64,000 nt of DNA from Muribaculaceae bacterium (GTDB lineage Bacteria; Bacteroidota; Bacteroidia; Bacteroidales; Muribaculaceae). The stretch lies in contig WGUO01000009.1 in assembly GCA_014867205.1 (NCBI GenBank), positions 1-64,000 of the forward strand, in the 5' to 3' direction. Under the pieces are notes generated by a model, which was not told the origin of the DNA, ran no database searches, and saw only the letters and a program-made list of their open reading frames with translations. Made by a program: the position numbers and the translations under genes. This document shows positions 1 through 10,111 of this stretch, in pieces (positions within the stretch are counted from its first letter, which is position 1; every line of letters starts with the position of its first letter).

Positions 1-70
1 TAATCCAGGGGTTCAAGATTCAAATGCGGTCTACTTGCAAACAAATATTAACCATATAAAATTCAAGAGC

Positions 71-3000
71 ATGAGACACATTTCAACTCTATTGATCGTG
101 CTTGCGCTGCTGTTGCCGGGAATCGCCCGGGCTGCAGGTGACTCGCCGATCGTGACAATCAGTTCGAACGCCTACATGATAGCCGGCGAAGCGAATCTGA
201 ACTCAGTTCTGCTTGGAACGACCGAGACAGGCACGTATACGGTCGTAGACGCGCTCGGTACGCGTCAGATCGAGATAGGCATGGCCTCGGTAGATCCTAC
301 GACCGGCGATTTCGTCGGTGACTGGTTTCAGGTCAAGGTGCCTGCCGACGGAAAGGTCGAGATCTACGGCGATGCCTCGAAGATAGACCTGTTCATGATC
401 GAAGGCCTCTACATCACCTCGATCAATATGGATCAGCTTACGAACCTCGAGGTGCTGAACCTTGCCCATAATTCGCTTGAGGGGCTCGACCTGACGCCTT
501 TTACCAAACTTCAGGCGATATATATGACCGACAATCCGTTCACGGCTGAGACGCCCCTCAAGATCGGAACTCCGAAGAATGACCTCGCGATCCTTGAGAT
601 CGACATGGTGGGACACCTCGACCAGAGCTTCAACCTCAGCGACTATCCGGCCATGGTTTCTTTCGACGCCTATCATACATTCGACCTCTATTCGATCGAC
701 CCGACGGGATGCCCCGGCCTCATGTCGCTTTCGGTCGAGATGACCAATGTCTCCACGATTGATGTGTCGCAGAATCCTGAGCTGTTCCATCTCAATGTGT
801 CGGAGTCGCGCATCACGTCGCTCGACCTCTCCCACAACCCCAAGCTCATGCGCCTGTTGGCGGGACATGACTCGGCTTTCGTCAACAGCGCGTATAAGAT
901 GCCTGAGATCGACCTGTCGAACAATCCGGAGCTCATGCTGCTGAACCTCAACGGCAACCAGATGAACTCAGTCGATCTCAGCCACAACACTAAGCTGACC
1001 AATCTCTCGCTTACGCGCAACAACCTGACCTCGCTCGACCTGAGCGCCAACAGGAATCTCTACTCGATCTGGATCATGTACAATGACCTGGACTTCGCCA
1101 CCCTGCCGCTGCCCGAGCCGACATGGGGTGAGTATTTCTACATCCAGAAGCCTATGCCGGTGTCACGCTCGCTTGCCGTCGGCGCTGAGCTTGACATGAG
1201 CCGGAGAGTGCTCCGAAAAGACTCGCAGACCGATGCGCGTGTATGGAGAATGTCGTATGACAAGGATCCGGAGCTTCTCGAACCCTCGGCCTACAGTTAT
1301 GCCGACGGAAAGATCTCGTTCAATACCGCCCTGACTGACTCCGTCTATGTGGAATATGCCAACTCTCTTTTCGCTGACTACACCATGCGGACAACCCCGT
1401 TTATGGTAAAGAATGCTGACGAGATCGGTCAGCCGAGCAAGATACTGTCATTTGTACCCGCTTCATATGGAAAGACAGAGTTTACGGTCGGCATGTACGG
1501 AGCCTCTCCTGAGACTCCGGTAAGTTTCATGGTTGATTTCGGCGACGGCGTCCTAAAGGAGTTCCAGGCTGTTTCCGCCCTCGGCACAGAGGCATCCAAT
1601 GTGTCGGGAACTCCGGTAGGACAGGTGTCCATATGGATTCCCGAGGGTGAGGTGATGACCGAGTTCAGAACGGTCGACGTGCCGCTTTCCTCAATCGACC
1701 TCACAAAGGCCACAGAGCTTGTCGAGCTGCAGCTCCGCAACGCCGGCCTCTATGACCTCGACATGCGATATAACCGCTGTCTCGCAGACCTCGACATATC
1801 GGGCAACAACCTCTACACACTCGACCTGCAGGGCATCTATGGCGACTATGAGAAGAACGTGCTCCAGCGGCTCGACGCCTCGAATAACCGCATCACATCG
1901 TTCAACAACATGGCCAACTCGGCAATGAAGCACCTTAACCTGAGCCATAACCAGCTGGCTGAGATCAGCCTCAAAGACTATGACAACCTTGAGACCCTCG
2001 ACCTCAGTGACAATCAGTTGAGCGAGGTCAACCTTGAGTACATGTACTCGGCTACCGACATCAACCTGACCAATAACATGATCCAGAGCGTGACTCCCTG
2101 CCCGACACATATGGCCGATCATATCGATCTTTCTGGCAACTCATTGACCTATAAGTCACTTCCGCTGCCTGCCGTCATGGGAGAGGGCTATGTCTATGCT
2201 CCCCAGCGTCAGATACAGATTCCGGCCGAGGCCCCGATTGTAAACCTTACTGTCGAGGATGTATATGTCGGCGGAAATCCGACTCAGTTTCGCTGGTTCA
2301 AGGCCGACGGCACTCCTCTGGCCGAGGGTACTGACTATACTATCAGGAACGGCAGCACGACATTCCTCGACGCCTCCCTGGGTCAGGTCTACTGTGTGCT
2401 TGAGAATGCGACCTTCCCCCTGATGACCGGTGACAAAGCCCTCCGCACTACAGAGACGCTCGTCGTAGGACGCCCGACATATGTCGCTGCATCGTTCACG
2501 ACTCGTGGCCCGGCGTCGACCGGCATGCCCGAATTCATCGTGGCCGGCTCTCAGCCCTCGCAGGTATACGTCGACTGGAATGGTGACGGCTCTGAACTGA
2601 CAAGCTATAACGTCGAGACAATGTACACCTCGTATCCGGTTGATCCTGACGCCATAGGCCGTAATAAGGAAGTCAAGGTATATGTGCATGACGCAGAGCA
2701 GGCACGCAACCTCTCCGTGTTCTCTATCTATAACATCGAGCTCGTCAAGGGTGACTTCTCGCCGCTTACCGGCCTGACATCGTTTAACCTCGGTGCCACC
2801 GACCTGAGCGCGGACAATCTGGTGATGCCCGACGCACCGCTCACCGAGCTTACACTTGCCGGAACCCGCCTGACCGAATACCCCTATGCCGAGAAATATC
2901 CCAATCTTTACCGGCTTAACCTCTCGGCCAACCGCTTCACCTCGTTTGATGCCTCGATAGTGCCGGGCGTGGCATATCTGGTGCTCTCCGGAAACAAGAT

Positions 3001-3694
3001 CTCAGATGTACACTTCGACAACCCGAACATGTGGAGCCTGCAGCTCGACATGAACGAACTCGAGACAATAGACCTCAGCGGCCTTCCCGCCATTGAGCAG
3101 CTTGTTCTCAACAGCAACAAGTTCGAGAGCATTGACCTCTCGCCGGTCAGCAGCACGCTGCAGGTGCTCTCGATCGTGGGCAACAGGTTCAAATACTCCA
3201 CCCTTCCGATCCAGAATGAATATCCCAGCCTCGTGGTATACTACTATGGCAACCAGGCTCCGATTGATGCCAAGTGTCTCGACATGACGGTTGACCTCTC
3301 GTCGGAGGCGGTGGTGGGCCAGGAGCCTACTACATTCTCATGGTACGCAGGTGTGCCTGACTATAATCCAGAAACGCAGATGATTGAAGGTAACCTTCTC
3401 ACTGAGGGAACTGACTATGAGATCGAGGGGGGTGTGACACATTTCCTGAAGAACCAGCCCGACGGTGTGCTCTGCGTGATGGCTAATCCGCTCTTCCCGA
3501 ACCTGACCCAGATAACCGACCTGATCGCACTTGACTATAATGCAGTCGAAGGCATCGACATGGATGCCGACGGCGAGGTTGAGGTATACTCGCTTCAGGG
3601 AGTCCTGATCCGCAAGGGCGCGGCCAAGGAGGCACTCAGCGAACTTGAGCCGGGCATCTATATCGTCAATGGGAAGAAGATGCTTGTGAAATGA
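71..3694 (+). CDS. Exported leucine-rich-repeat protein
   Basis: A very large exported protein (1207 aa) made of irregular leucine-rich repeats; many units read L-x-x-L-D-L-S-x-N. I start it at the ATG at 71 because MRHISTLLIVLALLLPGIARA is a clean signal peptide; an ATG at 35 would place a charged tail before it. There are at least three LRR blocks (residues ~90-350, ~560-700, ~920-1050) separated by Ig-like or PKD-like linkers. The last ~45 residues (VYSLQGVLIRKG...GIYIVNGKKMLVK) form the short beta-rich C-terminal module common on Bacteroidales surface proteins. Binding partner unknown; LRRs imply protein or glycan contact at the cell surface. A strong terminator follows. The promoter lies outside or at the very edge of the window. 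Confidence 0.85.
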   Translation: MRHISTLLIVLALLLPGIARAAGDSPIVTISSNAYMIAGEANLNSVLLGTTETGTYTVVDALGTRQIEIGMASVDPTTGDFVGDWFQVKVPADGKVEIYGDASKIDLFMIEGLYITSINMDQLTNLEVLNLAHNSLEGLDLTPFTKLQAIYMTDNPFTAETPLKIGTPKNDLAILEIDMVGHLDQSFNLSDYPAMVSFDAYHTFDLYSIDPTGCPGLMSLSVEMTNVSTIDVSQNPELFHLNVSESRITSLDLSHNPKLMRLLAGHDSAFVNSAYKMPEIDLSNNPELMLLNLNGNQMNSVDLSHNTKLTNLSLTRNNLTSLDLSANRNLYSIWIMYNDLDFATLPLPEPTWGEYFYIQKPMPVSRSLAVGAELDMSRRVLRKDSQTDARVWRMSYDKDPELLEPSAYSYADGKISFNTALTDSVYVEYANSLFADYTMRTTPFMVKNADEIGQPSKILSFVPASYGKTEFTVGMYGASPETPVSFMVDFGDGVLKEFQAVSALGTEASNVSGTPVGQVSIWIPEGEVMTEFRTVDVPLSSIDLTKATELVELQLRNAGLYDLDMRYNRCLADLDISGNNLYTLDLQGIYGDYEKNVLQRLDASNNRITSFNNMANSAMKHLNLSHNQLAEISLKDYDNLETLDLSDNQLSEVNLEYMYSATDINLTNNMIQSVTPCPTHMADHIDLSGNSLTYKSLPLPAVMGEGYVYAPQRQIQIPAEAPIVNLTVEDVYVGGNPTQFRWFKADGTPLAEGTDYTIRNGSTTFLDASLGQVYCVLENATFPLMTGDKALRTTETLVVGRPTYVAASFTTRGPASTGMPEFIVAGSQPSQVYVDWNGDGSELTSYNVETMYTSYPVDPDAIGRNKEVKVYVHDAEQARNLSVFSIYNIELVKGDFSPLTGLTSFNLGATDLSADNLVMPDAPLTELTLAGTRLTEYPYAEKYPNLYRLNLSANRFTSFDASIVPGVAYLVLSGNKISDVHFDNPNMWSLQLDMNELETIDLSGLPAIEQLVLNSNKFESIDLSPVSSTLQVLSIVGNRFKYSTLPIQNEYPSLVVYYYGNQAPIDAKCLDMTVDLSSEAVVGQEPTTFSWYAGVPDYNPETQMIEGNLLTEGTDYEIEGGVTHFLKNQPDGVLCVMANPLFPNLTQITDLIALDYNAVEGIDMDADGEVEVYSLQGVLIRKGAAKEALSELEPGIYIVNGKKMLVK

Positions 3695-3736
3695 GCACGA
3701 TAGTTAACAAAAATTAAGTTAAGAATTCAATGGTGT

Positions 3737-3777
3737 AAAAAATCGGGAGAATGTTTAACCTTTTCTCCCGATTTTTT
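3737..3777 (+). terminator. Rho-independent terminator after the LRR gene
   Basis: Perfect 15-bp stem (3737-3751 with 3763-3777, core ATCGGGAGAA / TTCTCCCGAT) with an 11-nt loop; A- and T-runs at the base make it usable on both strands. It sits 43 nt after the LRR stop codon. Confidence 0.85.
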
Positions 3778-3866
3778 ACAATATTGTTTCATTTTGTCAG
3801 TTCCTAAAGTTAGAATCCATTATATTCTGAAGTTAAAATCAATAATAACAATTTAACCGATTTTTT

Positions 3867-5801
3867 ATGAGAAAAATTTACAAATCTCTGCTATGCGCGT
3901 TGGCGGCTTTCACGTCGCTGAGTGCAAGTGCAGACACGTTCAAACTCTACATTGAGGATGCCTCGACCATAAAGGTCACTGTTGGATCTTATTGGAGCAT
4001 GGAGGAATAGCCGGTTGTAGACGGCTGGAATACCTACGAGGTAGATGGAGGTGGCTATTTCTCCCAGCAGATCAAGGTCACCGGTGTTGATCCATGGCGC
4101 ATTGACAAGGTCGTTGACGCAGAGGGTAACAATCAGTATATTGACGGTAACGGTGAGTGGTCGGCGTACGCCTCGAGTGAGGGAACAGAACATTCATATA
4201 CAATCACTGTCTTCAATCTTGATGACTCCCGCACAGGATCCTGTACGGTCAATGTAGACGATACTTCGCTTATCAAAGTCGTACGTGGAGGAACAGGCTC
4301 GGCTGTTACACTTCAGAATGGGGCAAACACCGTGAAGTTCAACCCCGAGCTTGAGACATTCCTTAGCATTACCGGTCTTGAGTATCAGCAGCCCCTGTAT
4401 GAGGTGCTTCTCGATAATGAGCCTGTGCAGGGATCGTCGGAGCAGTATAGTGTGAGCCTTTCCGAGGGTTGTACCATTGATATCACGGCTGTAATGCCCG
4501 AGGGTAATGTTACTGTCACTTTCGTTTACAATGAAGGTGGCGAGGGTGCCCTAATCAATCCTACTATCAATGATGAGCCCGCTGAGTTTGTTGACAATAC
4601 ACTGTCAGTTCCCATCGGTGCCAAGATGGCTTGGTCAGGTGATCCCGCATTCTGTATTGACGCCCTTACGATTGATGGAGAAGAGAATGGTTGGAAAGGC
4701 CCATGGGCGATTACTCTCTACGAGGTTGTTAAGCATGATATGACTGTAGAGGTGCAGGCCCATAGATATGCCGATTATGATGTTACATTCAAATGTACTG
4801 ATCCCAGCCACATCAAGGTTTATGTAGGTTATCCTTCTTCTGATAATCCTCCGGTTGAACTTACAGGCACTGAGAGTGTGATTAAGGTTAACGAGAATGT
4901 CGGCAGGATATACTGGACCCTCAACACCGGCTGCAAGCTCATTTCGGCGACTATGGACGGTGAGCCTCTCCAGTATGGCTATGCCGAGGGAATCGACCAT
5001 GACGGCATCGTGATTGAGCTCGAAACCTATGCTATAGACTTTAACCGCACTGCCATTCTGTATCTTGAGAATCTTGAATTGGCTAATAGTACCCAGAATA
5101 TCAGGGCCGGAGAGGGTACATATTTTACCTCAAGAAATGAACCCAACTATTTCGAGGGTTATAATATTTTCAAATTTGCTGATGAGTACAATCCCTTTGT
5201 ATTTGAATTCTATGGATATGAGTATACTTTGGGTGGATACCAGGATCCTCATATGTATGTAAATGAAGTTTACGTTCCGTTGGACGGTTCTTGGGCTCAT
5301 TGGACACAGCCTGTGACTCTGGCTGATGGCGATATCGTGAAACTTTACGTAGGTTATGATCCCACCGTTTGCCACGTGCAGGTTGAGGCTGATGCCGAGA
5401 ATACTGACAAGTTTGAGGTTGTGCGCGATATCATCAAGACTGTCACTGTAGATGAGTTCGAGGGCTTCGATACATTCGCAAACACCCGCATGGAGATCAA
5501 GCCTGTTGAGGACAACATCCTTAAGGTTACTGTAAACGGTACCGAGGTTGCGAAGAACGACGATGGTAACTTCATGTTCACTGTAACACCGGTTGAGGCT
5601 GAGGGTGAGATAACCCGTGAGGCAGGCGTAACCAACGTCAAGGTTGAGTTTGTCGGCTCTGGTATCGACATGATCGAGTCTGAGGCTGGAGCAAACGCCA
5701 AGGCGGTTTACAACCTCCAGGGCGTAAAGGTTGCCGACAGCCTTGAGAACCTCCCCGCAGGTCTCTACATCACCAACGGCAAGAAGGTAATAGTAAAGTA
5801 A
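3867..5801 (+). pseudogene. Exported protein interrupted by an in-frame TAG
   Basis: The ATG at 3867 opens a signal peptide (MRKIYKSLLCALAAFTSLSASA) and runs 47 codons to a TAG at 4008-4010. The same frame is then open without any indel to 5801. The downstream part has immunoglobulin-like or bacterial-surface repeats and ends in the same C-terminal module as the LRR gene upstream (VYNLQGVKV...GLYITNGKKVIVK). CAG to TAG would restore one continuous protein of about 644 aa. Without readthrough only a 47-residue secreted peptide is made; an internal start at 4332 would yield a signal-less 489-aa product. I read it as a recent nonsense pseudogene of a surface protein. The downstream frame still looks fully protein-like, so decay is recent or the stop is a sequence variant. 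Confidence 0.8.
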
Positions 5802-5838
5802 ACCCTAACCCTAAATAACCCGGACGAAAGTCCAAATT

Positions 5839-5872
5839 AAAGTGGGATGCCCTGTCGGGCACCCCACTTTTT
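5839..5872 (+). terminator. Rho-independent terminator
   Basis: Stem AAAGTGGG-a-TGCCC / GGGCA-c-CCCACTTTT with a TGTC loop and trailing T-run, 37 nt after the stop of the interrupted surface-protein gene. Confidence 0.85.
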
Positions 5873-5945
5873 AGGTATTAGGTGTTAGGCGTTAGGTGGT
5901 ATCGTGGTCGTTGAGTGCCGGTGTGCCCTTGGCCATCGGTGCCTG

Positions 5946-6485
5946 TCATCCGAATTCCCTGTGCAATGCGAGGAAGCGGGCGAGGGTGTCGGGTCCGTGA
6001 CGCTCCATCGAGCGGAGAACGCGCTCCAGCGGCTTCTCCGCTCGGATATCGCCTGACTTGGAGTAGAACTTGTCGGCATAGCAGACAAGCCTCTCCTCCA
6101 CGCTCTGAGGCGTCATGTCGCGATGTGGCAGCGGAAGGTTCTGTCGGATGATGTCGTCGACCGTCAGCCCGGCGCCGGTGTGGCGCTCGCACACCAAGGC
6201 ATGGCGCGGCAGTCCCTCCAGGTCGAGCAGTCGCCGACCCTCCACGCCGTGGCAGATGTATGGGAGATCTCCCTCGCAGCAGATGTCGGGGGCGTTGCAG
6301 CGGAAGATGCCGATGTCGTGCAGCATTGCCGCCTCCTCGACAAACGTCAGGTCTGCGTCTATGCCGCGTGCCCGGGCGCAGGCAAGGGCCTTTTCTGCGA
6401 CAAGCCGGCTGTGCACCGTGAGTATGGTGCGCAGCCGGCTCTCGTTTCCATAATATTTGTTTATTATCTTCTCGTAGTCGATCAT
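5946..6485 (-). CDS. HD-domain phosphohydrolase
   Basis: A 179-aa cytoplasmic HD-domain protein. The metal-binding pattern is visible: H25, the HD pair H56-D57 (in MLHDIGIF), H79, H102 and a later Asp in CYADKFY. Small stand-alone HD proteins of this length are usually phosphohydrolases on nucleotides or similar phosphate esters; the substrate cannot be told from sequence. Its ATG overlaps the stop of ilvE by four bases, so the two genes are translationally coupled, with ilvE first. No role in branched-chain amino-acid metabolism is known to me; the link may only be shared expression. Confidence 0.8.
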   Translation of the reverse strand: MIDYEKIINKYYGNESRLRTILTVHSRLVAEKALACARARGIDADLTFVEEAAMLHDIGIFRCNAPDICCEGDLPYICHGVEGRRLLDLEGLPRHALVCERHTGAGLTVDDIIRQNLPLPHRDMTPQSVEERLVCYADKFYSKSGDIRAEKPLERVLRSMERHGPDTLARFLALHREFG

Positions 6486-7513
6486 TTATCGAACTCTATG
6501 ATTTCGCACCAGTTGTGGATGTCAGGCTCGGTGCCGTACTGGATGCCGCGCAGCTTGTTGTAGATCTTGGTGGTGACGGGGCCTGCCTCCTCCATACCAT
6601 ACTCGAACTTGCGGCCGTTGTCGAGGTCGGTGATCTCGCCGATAGGCGAGCAGACGGCTGCTGTGCCGCAGTTGCCCACCTCGTCAAACTCCGACAGTTC
6701 CTCGTAGGGAATGTGGCGCTCCTCGACATTCATGCCCATGTCGCGGACAAGCTGGCGGATGCTCTTGTTGGTGATCGAGGGGAGGATTGTCTCGCTGGCG
6801 GGAGTCACGTATGTATTGCCCTTTACGCCGAAGAAGTTGGCTGCTCCGGCCTCGTCGAGATACTTCTTCTCCTTCGGGTCAAGATAGATCATCACGGCGT
6901 AACCGAGTTCGTGTGCCTTCTGTCCGGCCACGAGCGAGGCGGCGTAGTTGCCTCCGATCTTGATCGAGCCTGTCCCCTTGGGGGCCACGCGGTCGTACTC
7001 GCGCGACAGACATACCCTCGAGGGCTTGAAGCCGGCCTTGAAGTAGGGTCCGACCGGGGTAACGAGCATTATCACCATGTATTCCTCTGCGGGGCTAACG
7101 CCTACCTTGGGCGATATGCCGATCTCGAGCGGACGGATATAGAGTGACGCTCCCGACTCATAGGGAGGAATGAAGCGCTCGTTGAGTTTCACGACCTTGC
7201 GGACCATCTCCTCGAACAGCTCCACGGGCATCGGCTGCATGGCTATGCCCTCGGCGCTGCGTATGAAACGCTTTGCGTTCTCGTCCATACGGAATACGCG
7301 GACCTTGCCGTCAGGACCGCGGAATGCCTTGAGGCCCTCGAACGACTCCTGGCCGTAGTGAAGGCAACTTGCGGCTATGTGCAGGGGAACATACTCGGAG
7401 TCGCTGACTTCGATCTCACCCCATTTACCGTCTTTGTATGTGCAGCGTACGTTATAGTCCGCTTTCACGTAACCGAAGGGAAGTTTTCCCCAGTCAAGGT
7501 TAGGCTTTTCCAT
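6482..7513 (-). CDS. ilvE: Branched-chain amino-acid aminotransferase
   Basis: PLP-dependent fold-type IV aminotransferase, 343 aa, interconverting Leu/Ile/Val and their 2-oxo acids with glutamate/2-oxoglutarate. The PLP lysine is K185 in SIKIGGNYAASL, the same context as in eukaryote-type BCATs; E221 in DEAGAANFF matches the residue that binds the pyridine nitrogen. The whole chain aligns as a normal-length group II BCAT with no gaps apparent. It is the first gene of a two-gene unit with the HD hydrolase (4-bp overlap). No convincing promoter box was seen in the ~90 bp upstream. Confidence 0.95.
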   Translation of the reverse strand: MEKPNLDWGKLPFGYVKADYNVRCTYKDGKWGEIEVSDSEYVPLHIAASCLHYGQESFEGLKAFRGPDGKVRVFRMDENAKRFIRSAEGIAMQPMPVELFEEMVRKVVKLNERFIPPYESGASLYIRPLEIGISPKVGVSPAEEYMVIMLVTPVGPYFKAGFKPSRVCLSREYDRVAPKGTGSIKIGGNYAASLVAGQKAHELGYAVMIYLDPKEKKYLDEAGAANFFGVKGNTYVTPASETILPSITNKSIRQLVRDMGMNVEERHIPYEELSEFDEVGNCGTAAVCSPIGEITDLDNGRKFEYGMEEAGPVTTKIYNKLRGIQYGTEPDIHNWCEIIEFDK

Positions 7514-7604
7514 GTGTTTTTGGTGTTAGATGTTGTGTATTTAGAAAAATATGAATACTTGTCATGTAAATTGCGGATGTATGCCCGGGAGTCTCCGTCG
7601 GGAG

Positions 7605-7943
7605 TCAGACCGCGACCTTGCATGTCAGATCGCCGACCTTGACGATGTAGACACCGTGGGCGGGCAGCTGGAACTGCGACCTGCCCGCAGGCAGGGTCTC
7701 GCTGCTGACCAGGCGTCCCAGGATGGTGAACACCTTGATCTGCACCGGATGGCTGGCGTTGACGATGATCAGTCCGCTGGCTGCCTTGATTTCAAGATCG
7801 GTGTCGCGCACTACCGGCTTGGCGTCGGCGCGCTCGGTCTTGACCTGCTCCCAGCCCCTCGGGGCTGAGTGCGCGGGCATGGCCGAGACCGCCGCGAGGG
7901 CGAGCAGCGACACTGCTATATATGTCCTGAAATTTCTGAGCAT
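7605..7943 (-). CDS. Small exported protein with C-terminal sorting-like domain
   Basis: A 112-aa protein: an N-terminal signal peptide (to about residue 26, ...AMPAHS-APRG), a short charged linker, then a ~70-residue beta-rich domain with the VFTILGRLV...GVYIVKVG pattern. That pattern resembles the C-terminal modules on the long surface proteins at the start of this window, but here it stands almost alone. Such minimal proteins are common in Bacteroidales; their function is not established. Divergent in position from rpsA and not obviously in an operon with ilvE. Confidence 0.7.
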   Translation of the reverse strand: MLRNFRTYIAVSLLALAAVSAMPAHSAPRGWEQVKTERADAKPVVRDTDLEIKAASGLIIVNASHPVQIKVFTILGRLVSSETLPAGRSQFQLPAHGVYIVKVGDLTCKVAV

Positions 7944-8036
7944 TTTCCGATTCTTCGTTTAAACATGTAAAATTACAAAATTCTTTTCATTTTATCCGCT
8001 ATTGCGATTGAAAATATCATATATAGGACAAAAAAA

Positions 8037-8061
8037 TACCCGCGAGGATTATTCGCGGGTA
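8037..8061 (-). terminator. Terminator of rpsA
   Basis: Nine-base perfect stem TACCCGCGA / TCGCGGGTA with a 7-nt loop; on the minus strand it is followed by a run of seven T residues (the A-run at 8030-8036). It lies 46 nt beyond the rpsA stop. Confidence 0.85.
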
Positions 8062-8107
8062 TCTTTATGGGGGTCAATATTCAGTCTTTTCAGAAATCAG
8101 GCGTTGA

Positions 8108-9901
8108 TCAGCCCTTCTTTTCCTCTTTCTGCATCTGCTCCTTGAGGGCCTGGAGTGCTCCGAGGTCGCCGAGAGTTGTCTTCTCGATAGCGGGAGCGGC
8201 TACAGTCTCGGTTGCCTGACGCTTCTCTGCGCGGCGGCCTGCGTTGGCGGCACGGCGTTCAGCCTTGGTGGCGTCCTCGGCGATGCGGCTGTGACTCAGG
8301 ATGATGCGCTTGTTGTCCTTGTTGAACTCGATTACCTTGAAGTCGAGCACATCGTCGAGCTTGGCCTGTGAGCCATCCTCCTTTACGAGGTGCTTGGGAG
8401 TGGCAAAGCCCTCTACACCATGCTCAAGAGCGATCACGGCACCCTTGTCGAGAACCTCGATCACCTTGCCCTGATGGATAGAGCCGACTGTGAAGATAGT
8501 CTCGAATACATCCCAGGGGTTCTCCTCGAGCTGCTTGTGGCCGAGGCTGAGGCGACGGTTGTCCTTGTCAATCTCGAGAACCTGCACCTCGATGTCATTG
8601 CCGATCTGGGTGAACTCGCTGGGGTGCTTGATCTTCTTGGTCCAGCTGAGGTCGGAGATGTGGATGAGGCCGTCAACGCCCTCCTCGATCTCTACGAACA
8701 CGCCGAAGTGAGTGAAGTTGCGCACCTTGGCGGTGTGGCGGCTGCCGATAGCATACTTCTCCTCGATGTTCTCCCAGGGATCTTTCTTAAGCTGCTTGAG
8801 GCCGAGGCTCATCTTGCGCTCGTCGCGGTCGAGGGTGAGGATGACTGCCTCCACCTCGTCGCCTGCCTTCAGGAAGTCCTGGGCGCTGCGGAGGTGCTGG
8901 CTCCAGCTCATCTCGCTTACGTGGATAAGTCCCTCTACGCCGGGCTGTACCTCAACGAACGCACCGTAGTCTGCCATAACGACTACGCGGCCCTTGATGT
9001 GGTCGCCCACCTTGAGGTTGGGGTCGAGGTTGTCCCAGGGATGGGGCATGAGCTGCTTGATGCCGAGCGCGATGCGCTTCTTCTCGTTGTCGAAGTCGAT
9101 TATGACCACCTTGATGTCCTGGTCGAGCTTGACAACCTCGTGCGGGTCGGATACGCGGCCCCAGCTGAGGTCGGTGATGTGTACGAGACCGTCAACGCCG
9201 CCGAGGTCAACGAATACGCCATAGGCGGTGATGTTCTTGACCTTGCCCTCAAGCACCTGGCCCTTCTCGAGCTTGGAGATGATCTCCTTCTTCTGCTGCT
9301 CGAGCTCGGCCTCGATGAGTGCCTTGTGGCTCACGACAACGTTCTTGTATTCCTGATTGATCTTAACAACCTTGAATTCCATTGTCTTGCCGACGAATAC
9401 GTCGTAGTCGCGGATGGGGCGGACGTCGATCTGGCTGCCGGGAAGGAAGGCCTCGATGTTGAACACCTCGACGATCATGCCGCCCTTGGTGCGGCTCTTC
9501 ACGTAGCCTGTGATGACCTCGTCGTTCTGGAGCGCCTCGTTCACGCGGTCCCAGCTGCGGGTCTGACAAGCCTTCTTGTGGCTCAGGCGGAGCTGGCCGT
9601 TCTTGTCCTCGAGTGTCTCGATATATACCTCAACCTCGTCGCCCTCCTTGAGGTCCGGGTTGTAGCGGAACTCGCTTACCGGGATGATGGCATCCGACTT
9701 CATGCCGATATCAACTCGCACTTCGCGCTTGCTGATCGATTTCACGGTGCCGGTTACCACTTCGTTTTCTTTTGCTGTCTTAAGAGACTCGTCGTAGGTG
9801 TTGGTCAACTCCTCACGGCTCTTCTCGCCGACAGTCGCGCCACTCTCGTAGCTGTCCCAATCGAAGTCTGCGATCGGGGTTTGAACTTTTGATTCAGTCA
9901 T
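8108..9901 (-). CDS. rpsA: 30S ribosomal protein S1
   Basis: 597-aa S1 protein that delivers mRNA to the 30S subunit. Six S1/OB repeats can be counted, each with the G-x-V pattern and a G-V-D/E-G-L-(I/V)-H-(I/V)-(S/T) core; repeats 3-5 are the best conserved and repeats 1, 2 and 6 more diverged, as in Gram-negative S1. The tail is basic then Lys/Glu-rich (ERRAANAGRRAEKR...EEKKG). It is monocistronic: own promoter at 9963-9994, a 5' leader hairpin and a strong terminator. Confidence 0.97.
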   Translation of the reverse strand: MTESKVQTPIADFDWDSYESGATVGEKSREELTNTYDESLKTAKENEVVTGTVKSISKREVRVDIGMKSDAIIPVSEFRYNPDLKEGDEVEVYIETLEDKNGQLRLSHKKACQTRSWDRVNEALQNDEVITGYVKSRTKGGMIVEVFNIEAFLPGSQIDVRPIRDYDVFVGKTMEFKVVKINQEYKNVVVSHKALIEAELEQQKKEIISKLEKGQVLEGKVKNITAYGVFVDLGGVDGLVHITDLSWGRVSDPHEVVKLDQDIKVVIIDFDNEKKRIALGIKQLMPHPWDNLDPNLKVGDHIKGRVVVMADYGAFVEVQPGVEGLIHVSEMSWSQHLRSAQDFLKAGDEVEAVILTLDRDERKMSLGLKQLKKDPWENIEEKYAIGSRHTAKVRNFTHFGVFVEIEEGVDGLIHISDLSWTKKIKHPSEFTQIGNDIEVQVLEIDKDNRRLSLGHKQLEENPWDVFETIFTVGSIHQGKVIEVLDKGAVIALEHGVEGFATPKHLVKEDGSQAKLDDVLDFKVIEFNKDNKRIILSHSRIAEDATKAERRAANAGRRAEKRQATETVAAPAIEKTTLGDLGALQALKEQMQKEEKKG

Positions 9902-9934
9902 TAAAAAGTTAATAATTGGGTTAGTAAATCTCTC

Positions 9935-9957
9935 CTTATGGCACGCTTTGCCATAAG
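9935..9957 (-). promoter_or_regulatory. Hairpin at the 5' end of the rpsA mRNA
   Basis: Perfect 9-bp inverted repeat CTTATGGCA / TGCCATAAG with a 5-nt loop. Given the -7 box at 9963-9970, transcription should start near 9956, which would put this hairpin at the extreme 5' end of the leader. It could protect the mRNA or serve in S1 autoregulation; the sequence alone does not decide. Confidence 0.55.
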
Positions 9958-9962
9958 CGTCA

Positions 9963-9994
9963 CAAAATTAGTGCAATAATTGCTCTTTTCCAAA
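9963..9994 (-). promoter_or_regulatory. Bacteroidota promoter of rpsA
   Basis: On the minus strand TTTG (9991-9994) is followed after exactly 20 nt by TAATTTTG (9963-9970), a perfect match to the Bacteroidota -33/-7 consensus TTTG...TAnnTTTG. Confidence 0.85.
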
Positions 9995-10111
9995 TCTTTT
10001 CAAATTTTATTCCACTTTTCTTTAAATTTTCCTTATTTTTATGTTACTTTGCAGTGTGCAAGGTATACAACCTTATGATTTTATTCTGAAAACAACTAAA
10101 TTATTATAGAT

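Noticed and set aside
203..868. 221-codon open frame opposite the LRR gene
   Set aside because: Composition follows the complementary strand of the repeats; no homology and no promoter.
8390..9892. 500-codon open frame opposite rpsA
   Set aside because: It mirrors rpsA codon bias, has a repetitive Leu/Val/Glu/Asp composition and no start signal; a shadow of the S1 repeats.
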